Part shown: positions 9,882-18,915 of the stretch, in pieces
How the letters are laid out: each line of letters opens with the position of its first letter
How positions within the stretch are numbered: position 1 is the first letter of the stretch
Source of the DNA: Microcoleus sp. AS-A8
GTDB taxonomy: Bacteria; Cyanobacteriota; Cyanobacteriia; Cyanobacteriales; Coleofasciculaceae
Length of the DNA stretch: 64,000 bases
Assembly (NCBI GenBank): GCA_039962225.1
Contig: JAMPKV010000009.1
Location: 62,001 to 126,000 of the forward strand
Reading direction: 5' to 3'
Notes under the pieces: model-generated
The model's database searches: none
The model's input: only the letters and a program-made list of their open reading frames with translations
Told to the model about the DNA's origin: nothing
Translations under genes and position numbers: made by a program

Positions 9882-10400
9882 CTGCCCCCGTTTGACTTAG
9901 ACGATGCCCAGACGCTCCACGTCATCATTGATACGCCCAAGGGCAGCCGTAACAAATTCGAGTGGGACAAAAAGCACGGGCTGTATAAGTTAGGCGGCGT
10001 ACTGGCAGCAGGCGCATTTTTCCCATACGACTTCGGTTTCGTGCCCTCCACTCTAGCTGACGACGGCGACGCCATCGACGTACTGGTACTGATGGAGGAG
10101 CCTGCCTTCGTCGGCTGCCTCGTCCCGTCGCGGCTGATCGGCGGCTTTGGCGCTTTTCAGACCGAGTCAGGTAAAACCGATCGCAACGATCGCCTGCTCG
10201 CCGTTGCCGCCAACTCCCGCAACCAGCGTGACGTGAAGACGCTCGAGGACCTGAATCAGAACCTGATCCACGAGATCGAACACTTCTTCGTGTCGTACAA
10301 CGCGGCTAAGGGCAAAACGTTTGAGCCACAAGGCCGCTTTGGGCCAGAGCAAGCCCGCCAACTGGTTATTGAGGCAGCGGAGCGTTTTCGCCAACCTTAA
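9861..10400 (+). CDS. Divergent inorganic pyrophosphatase (soluble family I-like)
   Basis: 179 residues from the ATG at 9861; in-frame ATGs at 9780-9840 would add a poorly conserved leader. The enzyme family hydrolyses PPi to phosphate with Mg2+. Seen: DTPKGSRNKFEW near the N-terminus, FFPYDFGFVPSTLADDGD, and the metal site D68-G-D70-A-I-D73. Compared from memory with E. coli PPase, Pro after the second Asp is Ala, the Arg43 equivalent appears to be Gly, and two active-site Tyr are Phe. Activity is therefore likely but not assured. Base and codon use (GAC, GGC, CTG, ATC rich) is clearly more GC-rich than in the flanking genes, which suggests transfer. It is unlike the usual, roughly 170-residue cyanobacterial Ppa. 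Convergent with the pentapeptide gene 17 bp away. Confidence 0.8.
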   Translation: MATDPLHLPPFDLDDAQTLHVIIDTPKGSRNKFEWDKKHGLYKLGGVLAAGAFFPYDFGFVPSTLADDGDAIDVLVLMEEPAFVGCLVPSRLIGGFGAFQTESGKTDRNDRLLAVAANSRNQRDVKTLEDLNQNLIHEIEHFFVSYNAAKGKTFEPQGRFGPEQARQLVIEAAERFRQP

Positions 10401-10417
10401 GGTGCGATCGCCATATA

Positions 10418-11155
10418 TTAGTCGTCAATTATTTCATTAGCTAGACTTACCCAGTTCATATTATTTAGCTTGGCATCTGTCAAGGATGCTCCTTGAAGCT
10501 TCGCTTCGCTCAAATCCGCTCCTCTTAAGTCTGCATAACTAAGATTGGCTCCTCTAAAATCTGTCTGACGCAGGCAAGCATCACTTAGGTTAGCTTTACT
10601 AAGATTCGCTTCTCTTAAGTCGGCAAGCTCTAGGTTTGCTTTAGTAAAGTTCGTCCTAATTAGGTCACTTTTACTCAGGAACGTGCCCATTAAATTAGCA
10701 TTGCTCAAGTCTGCCCCTGTTAAGTCAGCTCCACTTAAGTTTGCCTCACTTAGGTTTGCCCAATTTAGCTTCGCATTATTGAGCTTAACCTCCTGTAAAA
10801 ATTTGCAGGCTAACATTGAACACCTCAAGTTAGCATTACTGAAATTCCTTTCTCCTGCGGCATAACGCCTAATCAATTCATCAGGCATTAATCTGAGTAA
10901 CAGAGCAACAGAGTCTCCACTCTTACACCAGGAAGCTTCATAAAGTTTCGCCGCTGTGCTAACAGCTACTGCATCATATGAAGGTAAGACGACACCATTG
11001 CACTCATCCCACTCACCACCGAGCATAAAAGCAATCTCTTGTGCCGTATTTGAGGAATCAAACAAGAGAGTATAGGATTCACGTCGGGACAATATCTTCA
11101 AATTAGTTAATTGATTTATGACAAAAGAAAATCTTGTTTTTATTAAGTTGCTCAT
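10418..11155 (-). CDS. Pentapeptide-repeat protein with a unique N-terminal domain
   Basis: 245 residues. Residues 1-95 are non-repetitive and unrecognised (contains FDSSNTAQEIAFMLGGEWDE). From about 100 to 235 there is a near-continuous run of A(D/N)LxX pentapeptides (for example SGADLTGADLSNANL), about 26 units, which would form a right-handed quadrilateral beta-helix. There is no signal peptide or membrane helix, so it is probably cytoplasmic. Functions of such proteins are mostly unknown; a few mimic DNA and bind gyrase. The gene stands alone and convergent with the pyrophosphatase gene. Confidence 0.85.
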   Translation of the reverse strand: MSNLIKTRFSFVINQLTNLKILSRRESYTLLFDSSNTAQEIAFMLGGEWDECNGVVLPSYDAVAVSTAAKLYEASWCKSGDSVALLLRLMPDELIRRYAAGERNFSNANLRCSMLACKFLQEVKLNNAKLNWANLSEANLSGADLTGADLSNANLMGTFLSKSDLIRTNFTKANLELADLREANLSKANLSDACLRQTDFRGANLSYADLRGADLSEAKLQGASLTDAKLNNMNWVSLANEIIDD

Positions 11156-11228
11156 AGAATTTAATTAGGGTGTTAAACAAACCTTATGGCTATTAACCTT
11201 TCACATTACTGAGTAGACCTGGGGGAAC

Positions 11229-13628
11229 TTAGTTGAATGCCAAGGGGCGGGGTTGGGAAATACCATAGCCCTGTGCATAATCCACGCGAATCGCTGCGAT
11301 TTTTTCGAGTATGGCCTCATTTTCGACAAACTCAGCAATAGTTTGAAGACCCATGACATGTCCAATATGATTGATGGCTTCTACCATTGCTAAATCTGTC
11401 GGCTCATCAACAATTTGCCTGACGAATCCCCCATCAATTTTGAGATAATCCACCGGCAGGTTTTTCAGATAAGCAAACGAGGACATGCCACTGCCGAAAT
11501 CATCCAAGGCAAAGCGGCAACCCACTTGTTTTAGCGATCGCATAAACTGAGCAGCTTGACGCAAATTAGCTATAGCCACGGTTTCAGTAATTTCAAAGCA
11601 AATCACCTGAGGCGGAACCTGGTATAAGGCTAACTGTTCGCGTACAAAGTCGATAAACTGCTCGTCGTTGAGACTCGTACCCGAAAGGTTAATCGCATAC
11701 AAACAATCACAACCATCCTCCAAGAAGTGGCAAGGGTTGCGGTTTTCTCGGTAGTGCTGTCCCAGACTAGTAAACAGCGTGCGAATGACCCAACGGTCAA
11801 TGGCTGGCATGAGATTGTAGCGTTCCGCAGCGGGAATAAACGCCATTGGCGACACCAAATTCCCCTGTTCATCCACAAGGCGCAGGAGGATTTCGTAATG
11901 TGTTGCCAACGACGAAGTTTGACGACTGGGAACAATCGACTGGTAATAAAGGCGGAAACGATTCTCCTCAAGCGCTTGAGTCAGCCGTGTCACCCATTGC
12001 ATTTGGCTTTGTTGAATTGCCAACTCGCGATCATCAGCTTGATAAACCTGTACACGATTACGCCCTTTGTTTTTGGCGGCATAGCAAGCTGAGTCGGCAG
12101 CACTCATCACGCTAGTCATACTTTGTGTATTGGCGTCAATGGCAACTAAGCCAATACTGACCCCTATACTGAACGTTTTGTCTTGCCACACGAAACGAAA
12201 CTCCTGGAGCTGCTCTAGCAGCTTAGAAGCTACCCGCAAAGCTGCATCGAGGGGGCAATGGAAGAGTAGTAAACCAAATTCATCTCCGCCTAGCCGAGCT
12301 AAAGTATCGGAGGTACGCACCTGACTTTGAAACAAAGCGGTAACTTGGCGTAACAGTTCATCACCAGCAATATGACCACAAGTATCGTTGACCAGTTTGA
12401 ATTGATCGAGGTCTAGATAACACAAAGCGTGTTGTTGGTCTGAAGCCTTGGCACTGAGCACAGCCTTTTGTAAGCAGTTTTCAAATTCTCGTCGGTTGAC
12501 CAGTCCAGTTAGGGCATCGTGGCTAGCTTGCCAAGATAGTTGCTGTTCGATGTGGCGTGCGACGGTTACATCCCTCAACACCAATACCGCACCGATAATC
12601 TGGTTGTCGCTAGCGCGAAGGGGTGTGGCGCAATTATCCACCGCCAATTCATCACCCTCACGGGTAATCAGGAGCGTTGGCTTGTCCAAGCAAACTTGCT
12701 TGCCAGAACGCATAGCGGTTTCTGCTGGACCTTCACAAAGCTCACGGGTCGTTTCATTAACTATCCTGACTATCTCAGATAGTGGCTTTCCTTGGGCCTC
12801 CTGGGGAGGAAAGCCCGTGAGTTCAGAAGCAACCGGATTGAGGTACTCAACCAAGCCTTTGGCATTGATTGTAATGACGGCATCGCCGATGGAGTGCAAT
12901 GTCACTTGAGCCTGTTCTTTTTCTCGGAACAGCTCTGCCTCAGCCAGCTTGCGCTGGCTGATTTCAGCTTGCAGTGAGGCATTAGCTTGAGCTAATTGTG
13001 CTGTTCGTTCCTGAACTTTAATTTCTAGAGAGTCATGGGCACCCCGCAGTGCTTCCTCAGCAATCTGACGTTGTGTAATTTCACTTTCGAGTTTTTTGTT
13101 AGCGGCTTCCAGGAGGGCTGCTTGTTGTTCGAGCAACTGTGTTTTCTTGAACAGTTCAACAAACACCGTCACCTTGGATTTGATGATTTCCGGCGCAAAA
13201 GGCTTTAAGAGGTAATCCACTGCACCAAGGGCATAACCTCTCTCCACATGAGTGTCGTCTCGATTCAGTGCGGTGACAAAAATAATCGGGGTTTGTCGAG
13301 AGCGCTGTCTTTGTCGAATCAGTGCCGCTGTTTCAAACCCATCCATATTAGGCATCTGGACATCAAGCAGAATTACAGCAAAATCCTGATTGAGCAGACA
13401 TCTTAAGGCTTCTATACCCGAATCCGCCTTCACTAGATTTAGATCGGGACTATCGAGTATCGCCGATAAAGCTAGCAAATTTTTCGGCTGGTCGTCTACT
13501 AAGAGGATGTTAACTTTTTGTTCGGGTAGTATCAATAAGGTGTCCGACAGCAGCTCAAGGGAGCGACCGCAGTTACCACATTGTGCTGCGATAATCTTGT
13601 GTGTGAGCTGCGCGGAGGCTTTCATCAA
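11229..13628 (-). CDS. Receiver-PAS-GGDEF-EAL c-di-GMP turnover protein
   Basis: 799 residues, no membrane segment. Order: a short Cys-containing leader with CGNCG at 17-21, a receiver domain with phospho-acceptor D89 (LLDVQMPNMDG), a coiled coil at about 160-235, and a PAS domain at about 238-355. The GGDEF domain follows, with GGDEF at 447-451 and an intact RxxD product-inhibition site (R438-D441) at the proper spacing. An EAL domain comes last (EILLRL at about 579, then NLSG, FEITE, LDDFGSG, LKIDGGFV, AEFVEN and QGYGISQP). All cyclase and phosphodiesterase landmarks are present, so both synthesis and breakdown of c-di-GMP are possible; which dominates cannot be read from sequence. No kinase gene is adjacent. 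The start ATG at 13628 is followed immediately by another ATG. Confidence 0.93.
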   Translation of the reverse strand: MMKASAQLTHKIIAAQCGNCGRSLELLSDTLLILPEQKVNILLVDDQPKNLLALSAILDSPDLNLVKADSGIEALRCLLNQDFAVILLDVQMPNMDGFETAALIRQRQRSRQTPIIFVTALNRDDTHVERGYALGAVDYLLKPFAPEIIKSKVTVFVELFKKTQLLEQQAALLEAANKKLESEITQRQIAEEALRGAHDSLEIKVQERTAQLAQANASLQAEISQRKLAEAELFREKEQAQVTLHSIGDAVITINAKGLVEYLNPVASELTGFPPQEAQGKPLSEIVRIVNETTRELCEGPAETAMRSGKQVCLDKPTLLITREGDELAVDNCATPLRASDNQIIGAVLVLRDVTVARHIEQQLSWQASHDALTGLVNRREFENCLQKAVLSAKASDQQHALCYLDLDQFKLVNDTCGHIAGDELLRQVTALFQSQVRTSDTLARLGGDEFGLLLFHCPLDAALRVASKLLEQLQEFRFVWQDKTFSIGVSIGLVAIDANTQSMTSVMSAADSACYAAKNKGRNRVQVYQADDRELAIQQSQMQWVTRLTQALEENRFRLYYQSIVPSRQTSSLATHYEILLRLVDEQGNLVSPMAFIPAAERYNLMPAIDRWVIRTLFTSLGQHYRENRNPCHFLEDGCDCLYAINLSGTSLNDEQFIDFVREQLALYQVPPQVICFEITETVAIANLRQAAQFMRSLKQVGCRFALDDFGSGMSSFAYLKNLPVDYLKIDGGFVRQIVDEPTDLAMVEAINHIGHVMGLQTIAEFVENEAILEKIAAIRVDYAQGYGISQPRPLAFN

Positions 13629-13829
13629 ATGTTCTACACGGAAGGCTTGATTATCACATTAGGGCAGTGAAGATGTTTTCGCATTGCCCGTAGGATTTAC
13701 TTCTAGGGGTACACGTGAATCTAGATTTTCGCTAAGTCAAAATTTCAGCTATCTGAAAATAGATAAAGGCGGCAATGCAATTTAAGCTGTTGAAAAGTGG
13801 TTAAAGTCTGGGGACGCGAGGAGGAGCGA

Positions 13830-14300
13830 ATGTCCGAAGTTGAACTATTATCTGATGTCGGTGCTAACTACACTCAATTGCGTGACTTACTGACCGCTGG
13901 CAAGTGGAAAGAGGCGGATGAAGAAACACGACGCGTCATGCTCAAGGTTGCCAGTCGGGACAACGAAGGCTGGCTCAATGAGGATTCCATCAACAATTTA
14001 CCCTGCACTGACCTACGCACGGTTGACAAACTTTGGGTGGAATACTCAAAAGGACGCTTCGGCTTTAGCGTGCAAAAGCGCATCTATGAGGAAGTCGCAA
14101 GAGACTGGGAAAAGATGGGCGATCGCGTCGGTTGGCGTGAGGGACGTAACTGGCTAAGCATTTCATCACTCACTTATAATACCGATGCCCCCCCAGGTCA
14201 CCTTCCCGGTGCTGGTGCCTGGGTCACTTCCCTGGTATGGGGGCTGTGGTCACAGAGTGCTGATTCTTTTTATAATCGCGTGGATTTTTGTAAGCTGTAA
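13830..14300 (+). CDS. GUN4-domain protein
   Basis: 156 residues, starting at the ATG with GAGGAG just upstream (a GTG at 13797 would extend it). The GUN4 fold is recognised by LLTAGKWKEADEETRRVML, the DLRTVDKLWVEYSKGRFGFSVQ block, and the WLSISSLTY region near the end. True GUN4 binds protoporphyrin IX and Mg-protoporphyrin and stimulates Mg-chelatase; cyanobacterial GUN4 proper also carries an N-terminal helical bundle. Here only the porphyrin-binding core is present, so this is probably a short paralogue rather than the chlorophyll-synthesis subunit itself, an inference from length. Convergent with the radical SAM gene. Confidence 0.9.
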   Translation: MSEVELLSDVGANYTQLRDLLTAGKWKEADEETRRVMLKVASRDNEGWLNEDSINNLPCTDLRTVDKLWVEYSKGRFGFSVQKRIYEEVARDWEKMGDRVGWREGRNWLSISSLTYNTDAPPGHLPGAGAWVTSLVWGLWSQSADSFYNRVDFCKL

Positions 14301-14358
14301 TATCTACAACTTTCTTTGGGTAGGACAAGTAGGTTTAAGCTAGGCTCCTCTCTCCAAA

Positions 14359-16992
14359 TCAAGAGACATTCAGCATCATCCTCAATCGATGAGCGTGCCA
14401 CAACTGAAACTCTAACCCCGTCACCTGCTCCAGCATATAAACCAAATGCTCCGGTCGCAACAGCGTACCATCATTGCGACAACTCCCCACATAACGCAAC
14501 ACCCCCGTCGAAACCCCCTCTTCCTCGCTCTCTCTGAGTTCTCTGTGCCTCTGTGGTTCGTTCAACTCCAACTCAAACAAACGATCGCGCAAATTCACCT
14601 CTTGCTTCCGTCCCGATTTTGTGGTATAGCTCCACAGAATTTCCTCACGATTCTTCACCGCTTCAACCCAATCCTGCCACGGCGGGAGAGAAAGCCCATC
14701 AACCACTGCCAAAGTCAGCAAATACTCCGCCCGTTCCAGCACTTGAGTCGCACTCGCAGCCTTCAAATCCACCTCCTCAACTCGATACACAGGAATATCC
14801 GAAGGTAATTGAGATGCCAAGCGTTGCTTAAACTCCTCAACCTCCATCGATTGAGTGAGCTCAAACTCCACAATCTCGCCCTCGCTTGTCACTCCCAATG
14901 ACAACGCATTGGCAATCATAATTCGAGGCATCGGGTGATAACCACCCGTATAAGCGATGGGTAGGGAGGCACGTCTCACAGCGCGATCGTACAAACGCAC
15001 CAAATCCAGATGGCTCAACAAAGCCATATCGCCCAGCTTGCCATACCAAACCCGCATCCGCTGGACTTTTTCGGAATTTGGCTTGAAATGACCGGCAAAT
15101 TCTGGGATAGGCAGAGGTTGTATCACCACATTGTGACCAAAGTCCACACCGCAAACGCCACAGTGAGAACAGCCATCAAAGGAACAATCGGGAACGATTG
15201 CCGCTTCTAATGCCCGTTGTAAGTCTGCAACCAGCCAATTCTTATCAATCCCTGTATCCATATGATCCCAAGGCAACGGTGCATCATAGGGATTTTGCGT
15301 TGTTGAATCTGACTCCTGAAACACATTCCATTCGCCGTTTTCCACTTGGCGATATTTCCAGGTAAGCTCAGATTCTGCGATCGCTTGTTCCCAAGCCCCA
15401 AACGCCCGATCTAAATTATCAAACCACGAATCCATCCCTGCACCAAGTTCCCAAGCCCGACGCAGTACGGCAGACAAGCGCCTATCACCCCGCCCCACAA
15501 AGTCTTCCATTGCCGAAATTCGGACATCGGTGAAATTCACCTTCACGCCCTTAATCCAGCGAAATTCCTGACGCAGTAACGCTTGCTTGCGCTTAAACTC
15601 CGCCGTTGAAACCGAATGCCACTGAAACGGGGTATGAGGCTTCGGTGTGAAATTAGAAATGGTGATATTAAAATTCAAAGGTCTTCTTCGTTGTGCCTGA
15701 CATTTCTGCTGCAACCAGCGCACCGTCTCGGCAATCCCGACGACATCGACATCCGTCTCCCCCGGTAAGCCAATCATGAAATAGAGCTTAATCTTATTCC
15801 AACCCTGCTCAAATGCCGTCTTCACGCCTCGCAGCAGTTCTTCATTGGTTAAGCCCTTATTCACAATATCCCGCATTCGCTGCGTTCCGGCTTCTGGGGC
15901 AAAGGTTAAACCGCCCTGCCGCGTACCCCCTAGGATATTGGCAATATTCTCATCAAATCGATCTACCCGCTGACTGGGCAAGGAGAGGGAAATATTTTCA
16001 TCCTTGAGGCGATTTTTGATTTCCATGCCGACGGCTGGCAGTGCCAGATAGTCGGAACAACTCAGAGATAATAGGGAAAACTCGTGATATCCAGTTGCCC
16101 TCATTCCCTTCTCGATCGCTTCTACCACTTGTTCCGGTTCCACATCCCGCGCCGGACGAGTTAGCATTCCGGGTTGACAAAAGCGACAACCACGAGTACA
16201 GCCTCGACGAATTTCAATGGTGAGGCGATCGTGGACTGTTTCCACGTAGGGAACCAACCCAATCGAGTAAGCGGGCATGGGGGTGGCGACTCGTCGTAGA
16301 ATCCGCTTGGGCACATCTGGGCGGTTAGGATGGACGGAACCATCTTCTGCCATATCGTAGAACTGCGGGACATACACACCCGGAATCTGGGCTAAATCCA
16401 GCAGTAACGCTTCTCGACTTAACCCCGCGGTTTTGCCTTCTTCCAAGACTAAGCCAATTTCGGGCAGTAGTTCTTCCCCATCTCCCAAGGCGATAAAGTC
16501 AAAAAAGTCGGCGTAGGGTTCGGGGTTAGATGTTGCTGTCTGTCCACCCGCAAAAATCAGGGGGATTTCTGTGATGTCACTGGCGGCACGTTCTTGCCAG
16601 GTTAGGGGAATGTCTGCCAAATCCAACATTTCCAGGATGTTGGTTGCCCCTAGTTCATAGCTGAGGCTAAAGCCTAAAATATCAAAATCTTGGAGCGATC
16701 GCCGATTCTCAACAGCAAACAGAGGCGTCTTGGTTTCTCGCAGTTTTGCGGCTAAGTCGGGCGCGGGTAAGTAGGCGCGATCGCACAGTTGCCTGGGCTG
16801 GGCATTCAAAATATTGTAGAGAATAATATGCCCTAAATTAGAAGCGCCGACTTCGTAAATTTCCGGGTAGGTTAAGACCCACCGCACTTGTGCCGTGTCC
16901 CAGGGCTTATGTACCGCTCCCAATTCGTTACCCAGGTAACGCGCCGGCCCCATTATCTGTTTGGTGAGTAGTTCCTCGACGGTGAACGCCAT
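14359..16992 (-). CDS. B12-binding-type radical SAM protein (TIGR03960/DUF2344 fusion)
   Basis: 877 residues. The N-terminal part has the Rossmann-like B12-binding-type region. The radical SAM barrel follows with CTRGCRFC, the 4Fe-4S ligands being C265, C269 and C272, and with GLPGETDVDV. A Cys-rich segment (CSFDGCSHCGVCG, about 640) could bind metal. The C-terminal part from about 675 is the DUF2344 domain (LGDMALLSHLDLVRLYDRA). The family is widespread, of unknown reaction, and often near ribonuclease G/E and rRNA genes in other bacteria; none lies here. Near the C-terminus the frame contains NEPQRHRELRESEEE, which is encoded by a cyanobacterial CACAGAG-type short repeat (about 14529-14560), probably an in-frame insertion. 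The gene stands alone; start ATG at 16992. Confidence 0.9.
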   Translation of the reverse strand: MAFTVEELLTKQIMGPARYLGNELGAVHKPWDTAQVRWVLTYPEIYEVGASNLGHIILYNILNAQPRQLCDRAYLPAPDLAAKLRETKTPLFAVENRRSLQDFDILGFSLSYELGATNILEMLDLADIPLTWQERAASDITEIPLIFAGGQTATSNPEPYADFFDFIALGDGEELLPEIGLVLEEGKTAGLSREALLLDLAQIPGVYVPQFYDMAEDGSVHPNRPDVPKRILRRVATPMPAYSIGLVPYVETVHDRLTIEIRRGCTRGCRFCQPGMLTRPARDVEPEQVVEAIEKGMRATGYHEFSLLSLSCSDYLALPAVGMEIKNRLKDENISLSLPSQRVDRFDENIANILGGTRQGGLTFAPEAGTQRMRDIVNKGLTNEELLRGVKTAFEQGWNKIKLYFMIGLPGETDVDVVGIAETVRWLQQKCQAQRRRPLNFNITISNFTPKPHTPFQWHSVSTAEFKRKQALLRQEFRWIKGVKVNFTDVRISAMEDFVGRGDRRLSAVLRRAWELGAGMDSWFDNLDRAFGAWEQAIAESELTWKYRQVENGEWNVFQESDSTTQNPYDAPLPWDHMDTGIDKNWLVADLQRALEAAIVPDCSFDGCSHCGVCGVDFGHNVVIQPLPIPEFAGHFKPNSEKVQRMRVWYGKLGDMALLSHLDLVRLYDRAVRRASLPIAYTGGYHPMPRIMIANALSLGVTSEGEIVEFELTQSMEVEEFKQRLASQLPSDIPVYRVEEVDLKAASATQVLERAEYLLTLAVVDGLSLPPWQDWVEAVKNREEILWSYTTKSGRKQEVNLRDRLFELELNEPQRHRELRESEEEGVSTGVLRYVGSCRNDGTLLRPEHLVYMLEQVTGLEFQLWHAHRLRMMLNVS
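14529..14560. repeat. CACAGAG-type short repeat inside the radical SAM gene
   Basis: Read on the minus strand this is the familiar cyanobacterial string of the CCACAGAGGCACAGAGAA type, normally intergenic. A related copy lies at about 23560-23580 between genes. Here it is translated within the C-terminal DUF2344 region as NEPQRHRELRES. Confidence 0.6.
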
Positions 16993-17306
16993 TGCAACCT
17001 TCTTTGCTGCTTCGTTGACAGCTAACCCTTAGCAATCATTCATTGTAGAAGGTATTCATCTAACTAGCTGTTTTATGGGGCGAACGCTAGGGCGCTTTGC
17101 ACCATGAAGAGCCTTCCATCTGAAAGCCAAGGATGGTGCTGTTAGGATGGCAACGTGTCTGTCTCGGATTCTAGAGAGCTAGTTTCATACAGCGTCAGTC
17201 GTCGTGACAGTTAGGAGCGGTTAACGGGTTGCCCTAGGAGCTAAGAGGAGGAGAATCGTTGGGTTGTTACAAGAGGAACAATCCGACGATCTTCTGTGAT
17301 TTGACA
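16993..17306. other. Gene-free spacer with a strong stem-loop
   Basis: This 314-bp spacer lies between the starts of the minus-strand radical SAM gene and the end of the STAS gene. No coding frame is convincing. It should hold the radical SAM promoter and the 3' end of the STAS transcript, including the hairpin at 17255-17290. Confidence 0.5.
17255..17290 (-). terminator. Stem-loop after the STAS gene
   Basis: Arms 17255-17268 and 17277-17290 pair over 14 bp with two G-T wobbles and an 8-nt loop. It lies 17 bp past the stop of the STAS gene. There is no T-run on either side, so it is either a factor-dependent terminator or a 3'-stabilising structure. Confidence 0.5.
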
Positions 17307-17669
17307 CTAAGCGATCAGCCTCACAGATTCCTCCCCTCGCTCAAGCAGGGCACAGAAAGCATCACGGTTGGGATAAATTTCAAACGCCGCATCTAGCCGA
17401 GTCAGTTCAAAAATCATCTGAATTGAGGCAGCCACACAGCAAATCCCAAAGCGCCGATTCAGACGTTGCGCGAGACGAAACGCACAGATCAACGACATCA
17501 AGCCCGCACTATCGAGAGACTCTACCCGATGCATGTCCACCAAAACCGCATTCGGAGCTGACGTGACAGCACCGGTTAGCTGACGTTGGAACTCGGCGGC
17601 ATTGGCAGCATTGATATGACCAGAAGGTTGAATGATAGTCAACTGTGAATCCCTGATAGCAATTGTCAT
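17307..17669 (-). CDS. STAS-domain anti-sigma factor antagonist-like protein
   Basis: 120 residues, a single STAS domain like SpoIIAA/RsbV. The phosphorylation loop is ESLDSAGLMSL, with the conserved DSAGL Ser that partner-switching kinases modify. GHINAANAAEF at the N-terminus matches the family's G.(L/I).....A..F. No switch kinase or PP2C phosphatase gene is adjacent, so partners must be elsewhere. The roughly 600-bp A/T-rich region behind its start suggests it has its own promoter. Confidence 0.9.
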   Translation of the reverse strand: MTIAIRDSQLTIIQPSGHINAANAAEFQRQLTGAVTSAPNAVLVDMHRVESLDSAGLMSLICAFRLAQRLNRRFGICCVAASIQMIFELTRLDAAFEIYPNRDAFCALLERGEESVRLIA

Positions 17670-18264
17670 AATTAAGTTCCACCTTTTTTAGTAAAAAGAC
17701 TTGAAAGAGAATGTATTGAACATACTATTTTCGTTCTTTCCTCAACCACTACCTCTGGTAGGGTTTGCTAAATCTTCATCAAGCCGTTCTACTTTAATAA
17801 AGTTTTAAATAAACCTTATTAAAATTTTGTGTACCTCTATACCTATTTAAAAAAAATCTTTCCAAAGAAGTACATTGATCCTCAATTTTATTTAGCATGA
17901 TTATAAGTTTTATTTATGAAACGTTTTTCCATGTCTTAAAGTTTGGGCTACAAAAAGCTATTTTGTCTAAATTCCAGAAATTCCCTACTCAAAGAAACGC
18001 TAGATTGAGAACGCTAGCGCCCAGTGATCACTATCCTTAAAGTAAGAGCCATACTTGGAAAAGGACTATCTGTTTCTACGTCAGCTATAAGACATTTAGC
18101 AAGCGTCGAGGGCATTCCAAACCATGCAGGGAAGTCATGGCGAACAGATAGAGAGCATCCCGCCTCACTAAATAGTGATTTAGATCACTTAAGTTTCAGG
18201 AGTTGGATCACTCTAAATGCCAAGGATTCAGCCGAAAATTTCTTAGTATGGAGTTCTAGGCATA
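17670..18264. other. Long A/T-rich spacer, probable divergent promoters
   Basis: About 595 bp between the divergent STAS and small-protein genes. The first 280 bp are strongly A/T-rich with poly-A and poly-T tracts. A small inverted repeat (AGTGAT-TTAG-ATCACT) lies near 18172-18188. A frame of 99 codons at 18024-18323 has no coding character. Nothing else is seen. Confidence 0.5.
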
Positions 18265-18465
18265 ATGATTGTGAAAACTACATATGTTATTCGTCATCTT
18301 GTAGAAAAAGCCCTTCATCTTAGGAAATTAACTCCTGATATAGAGAACGAAATCAACTATGAACTGACTCGACTGGGTCACATCTCAGATGTTGATTATG
18401 AAGCTCTGGAATTACTCATGTCTGAGATGGATGCAGGTCGTATTCAGTTAGTTCCTACCATCTAA
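18265..18465 (+). CDS. Small conserved cyanobacterial protein of unknown function
   Basis: 66 residues, acidic and helical, without membrane segment or cysteine. The sequence (EINYELTRLGHISDVDYEAL, ending LLMSEMDAGRIQLVP) looks like a family of 60-70-residue proteins I recall from several filamentous cyanobacteria, all without known role. The compact start (ATGATTGTG) and even codon use support it as a real gene. Alone on this strand, so no context clue. Confidence 0.7.
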   Translation: MIVKTTYVIRHLVEKALHLRKLTPDIENEINYELTRLGHISDVDYEALELLMSEMDAGRIQLVPTI

Positions 18466-18915
18466 ACTTCATTACAGATGCCTAAAGCCAGAAGCACTTA
18501 TAAATTAGGTTCGTTCACTCTCATCAGAGCGTTCCTAAACTAGGTAGTTGTGTGGATATAGGCTTAGGTTAAAAAACTACAGGCGGATAATTTACGATTA
18601 GTTTTGGGTGGAAACACCCAACCATCTCCCAGTAGGGACCAAGGTGCGAAAAACATACCCAGTATTCTCGCTTGTTCGCATTCAGTGCGCCTACTAGAGC
18701 TAAGGCTGTGTCTGACTTCGGCTATCGTCAGGCGTAGAAGATGGGGGAGTGGGTGAGCCACGATAAAGCACACCCTTAGAGTTTGTGACAGAGCCTAAGA
18801 AACAAAATTCGGGTGTGATCACCCGGAACGAGGCGGAAGATGTCCAAACGATTCGTCTGAATCAGGGACTTACAAACTAGCGCAAAGTCCTGAGTGCCCT
18901 TCTAGAAGAGTCAGC
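18466..18915. other. Gene-free stretch with perfect hairpins
   Basis: 450 bp without a credible gene. It contains a perfect 7-bp stem with GAAA tetraloop (TTGGGTG-GAAA-CACCCAA, 18604-18621) and a perfect 6-bp stem (CGGGTG-TGAT-CACCCG, 18810-18825). Between and after them are short open stretches in shifting frames, the look of decayed coding or mobile DNA. No family could be named. Confidence 0.4.

Noticed and set aside
18024-18323. 99-codon plus-strand frame upstream of the small conserved gene
   Set aside because: Composition is not protein-like, there is no ribosome-binding site, and it overlaps a better small gene.
18564-18773. 69-codon minus-strand frame in the hairpin region, considered as a transposase tail
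   Set aside because: No catalytic residues or family match could be identified; weak resemblance only.
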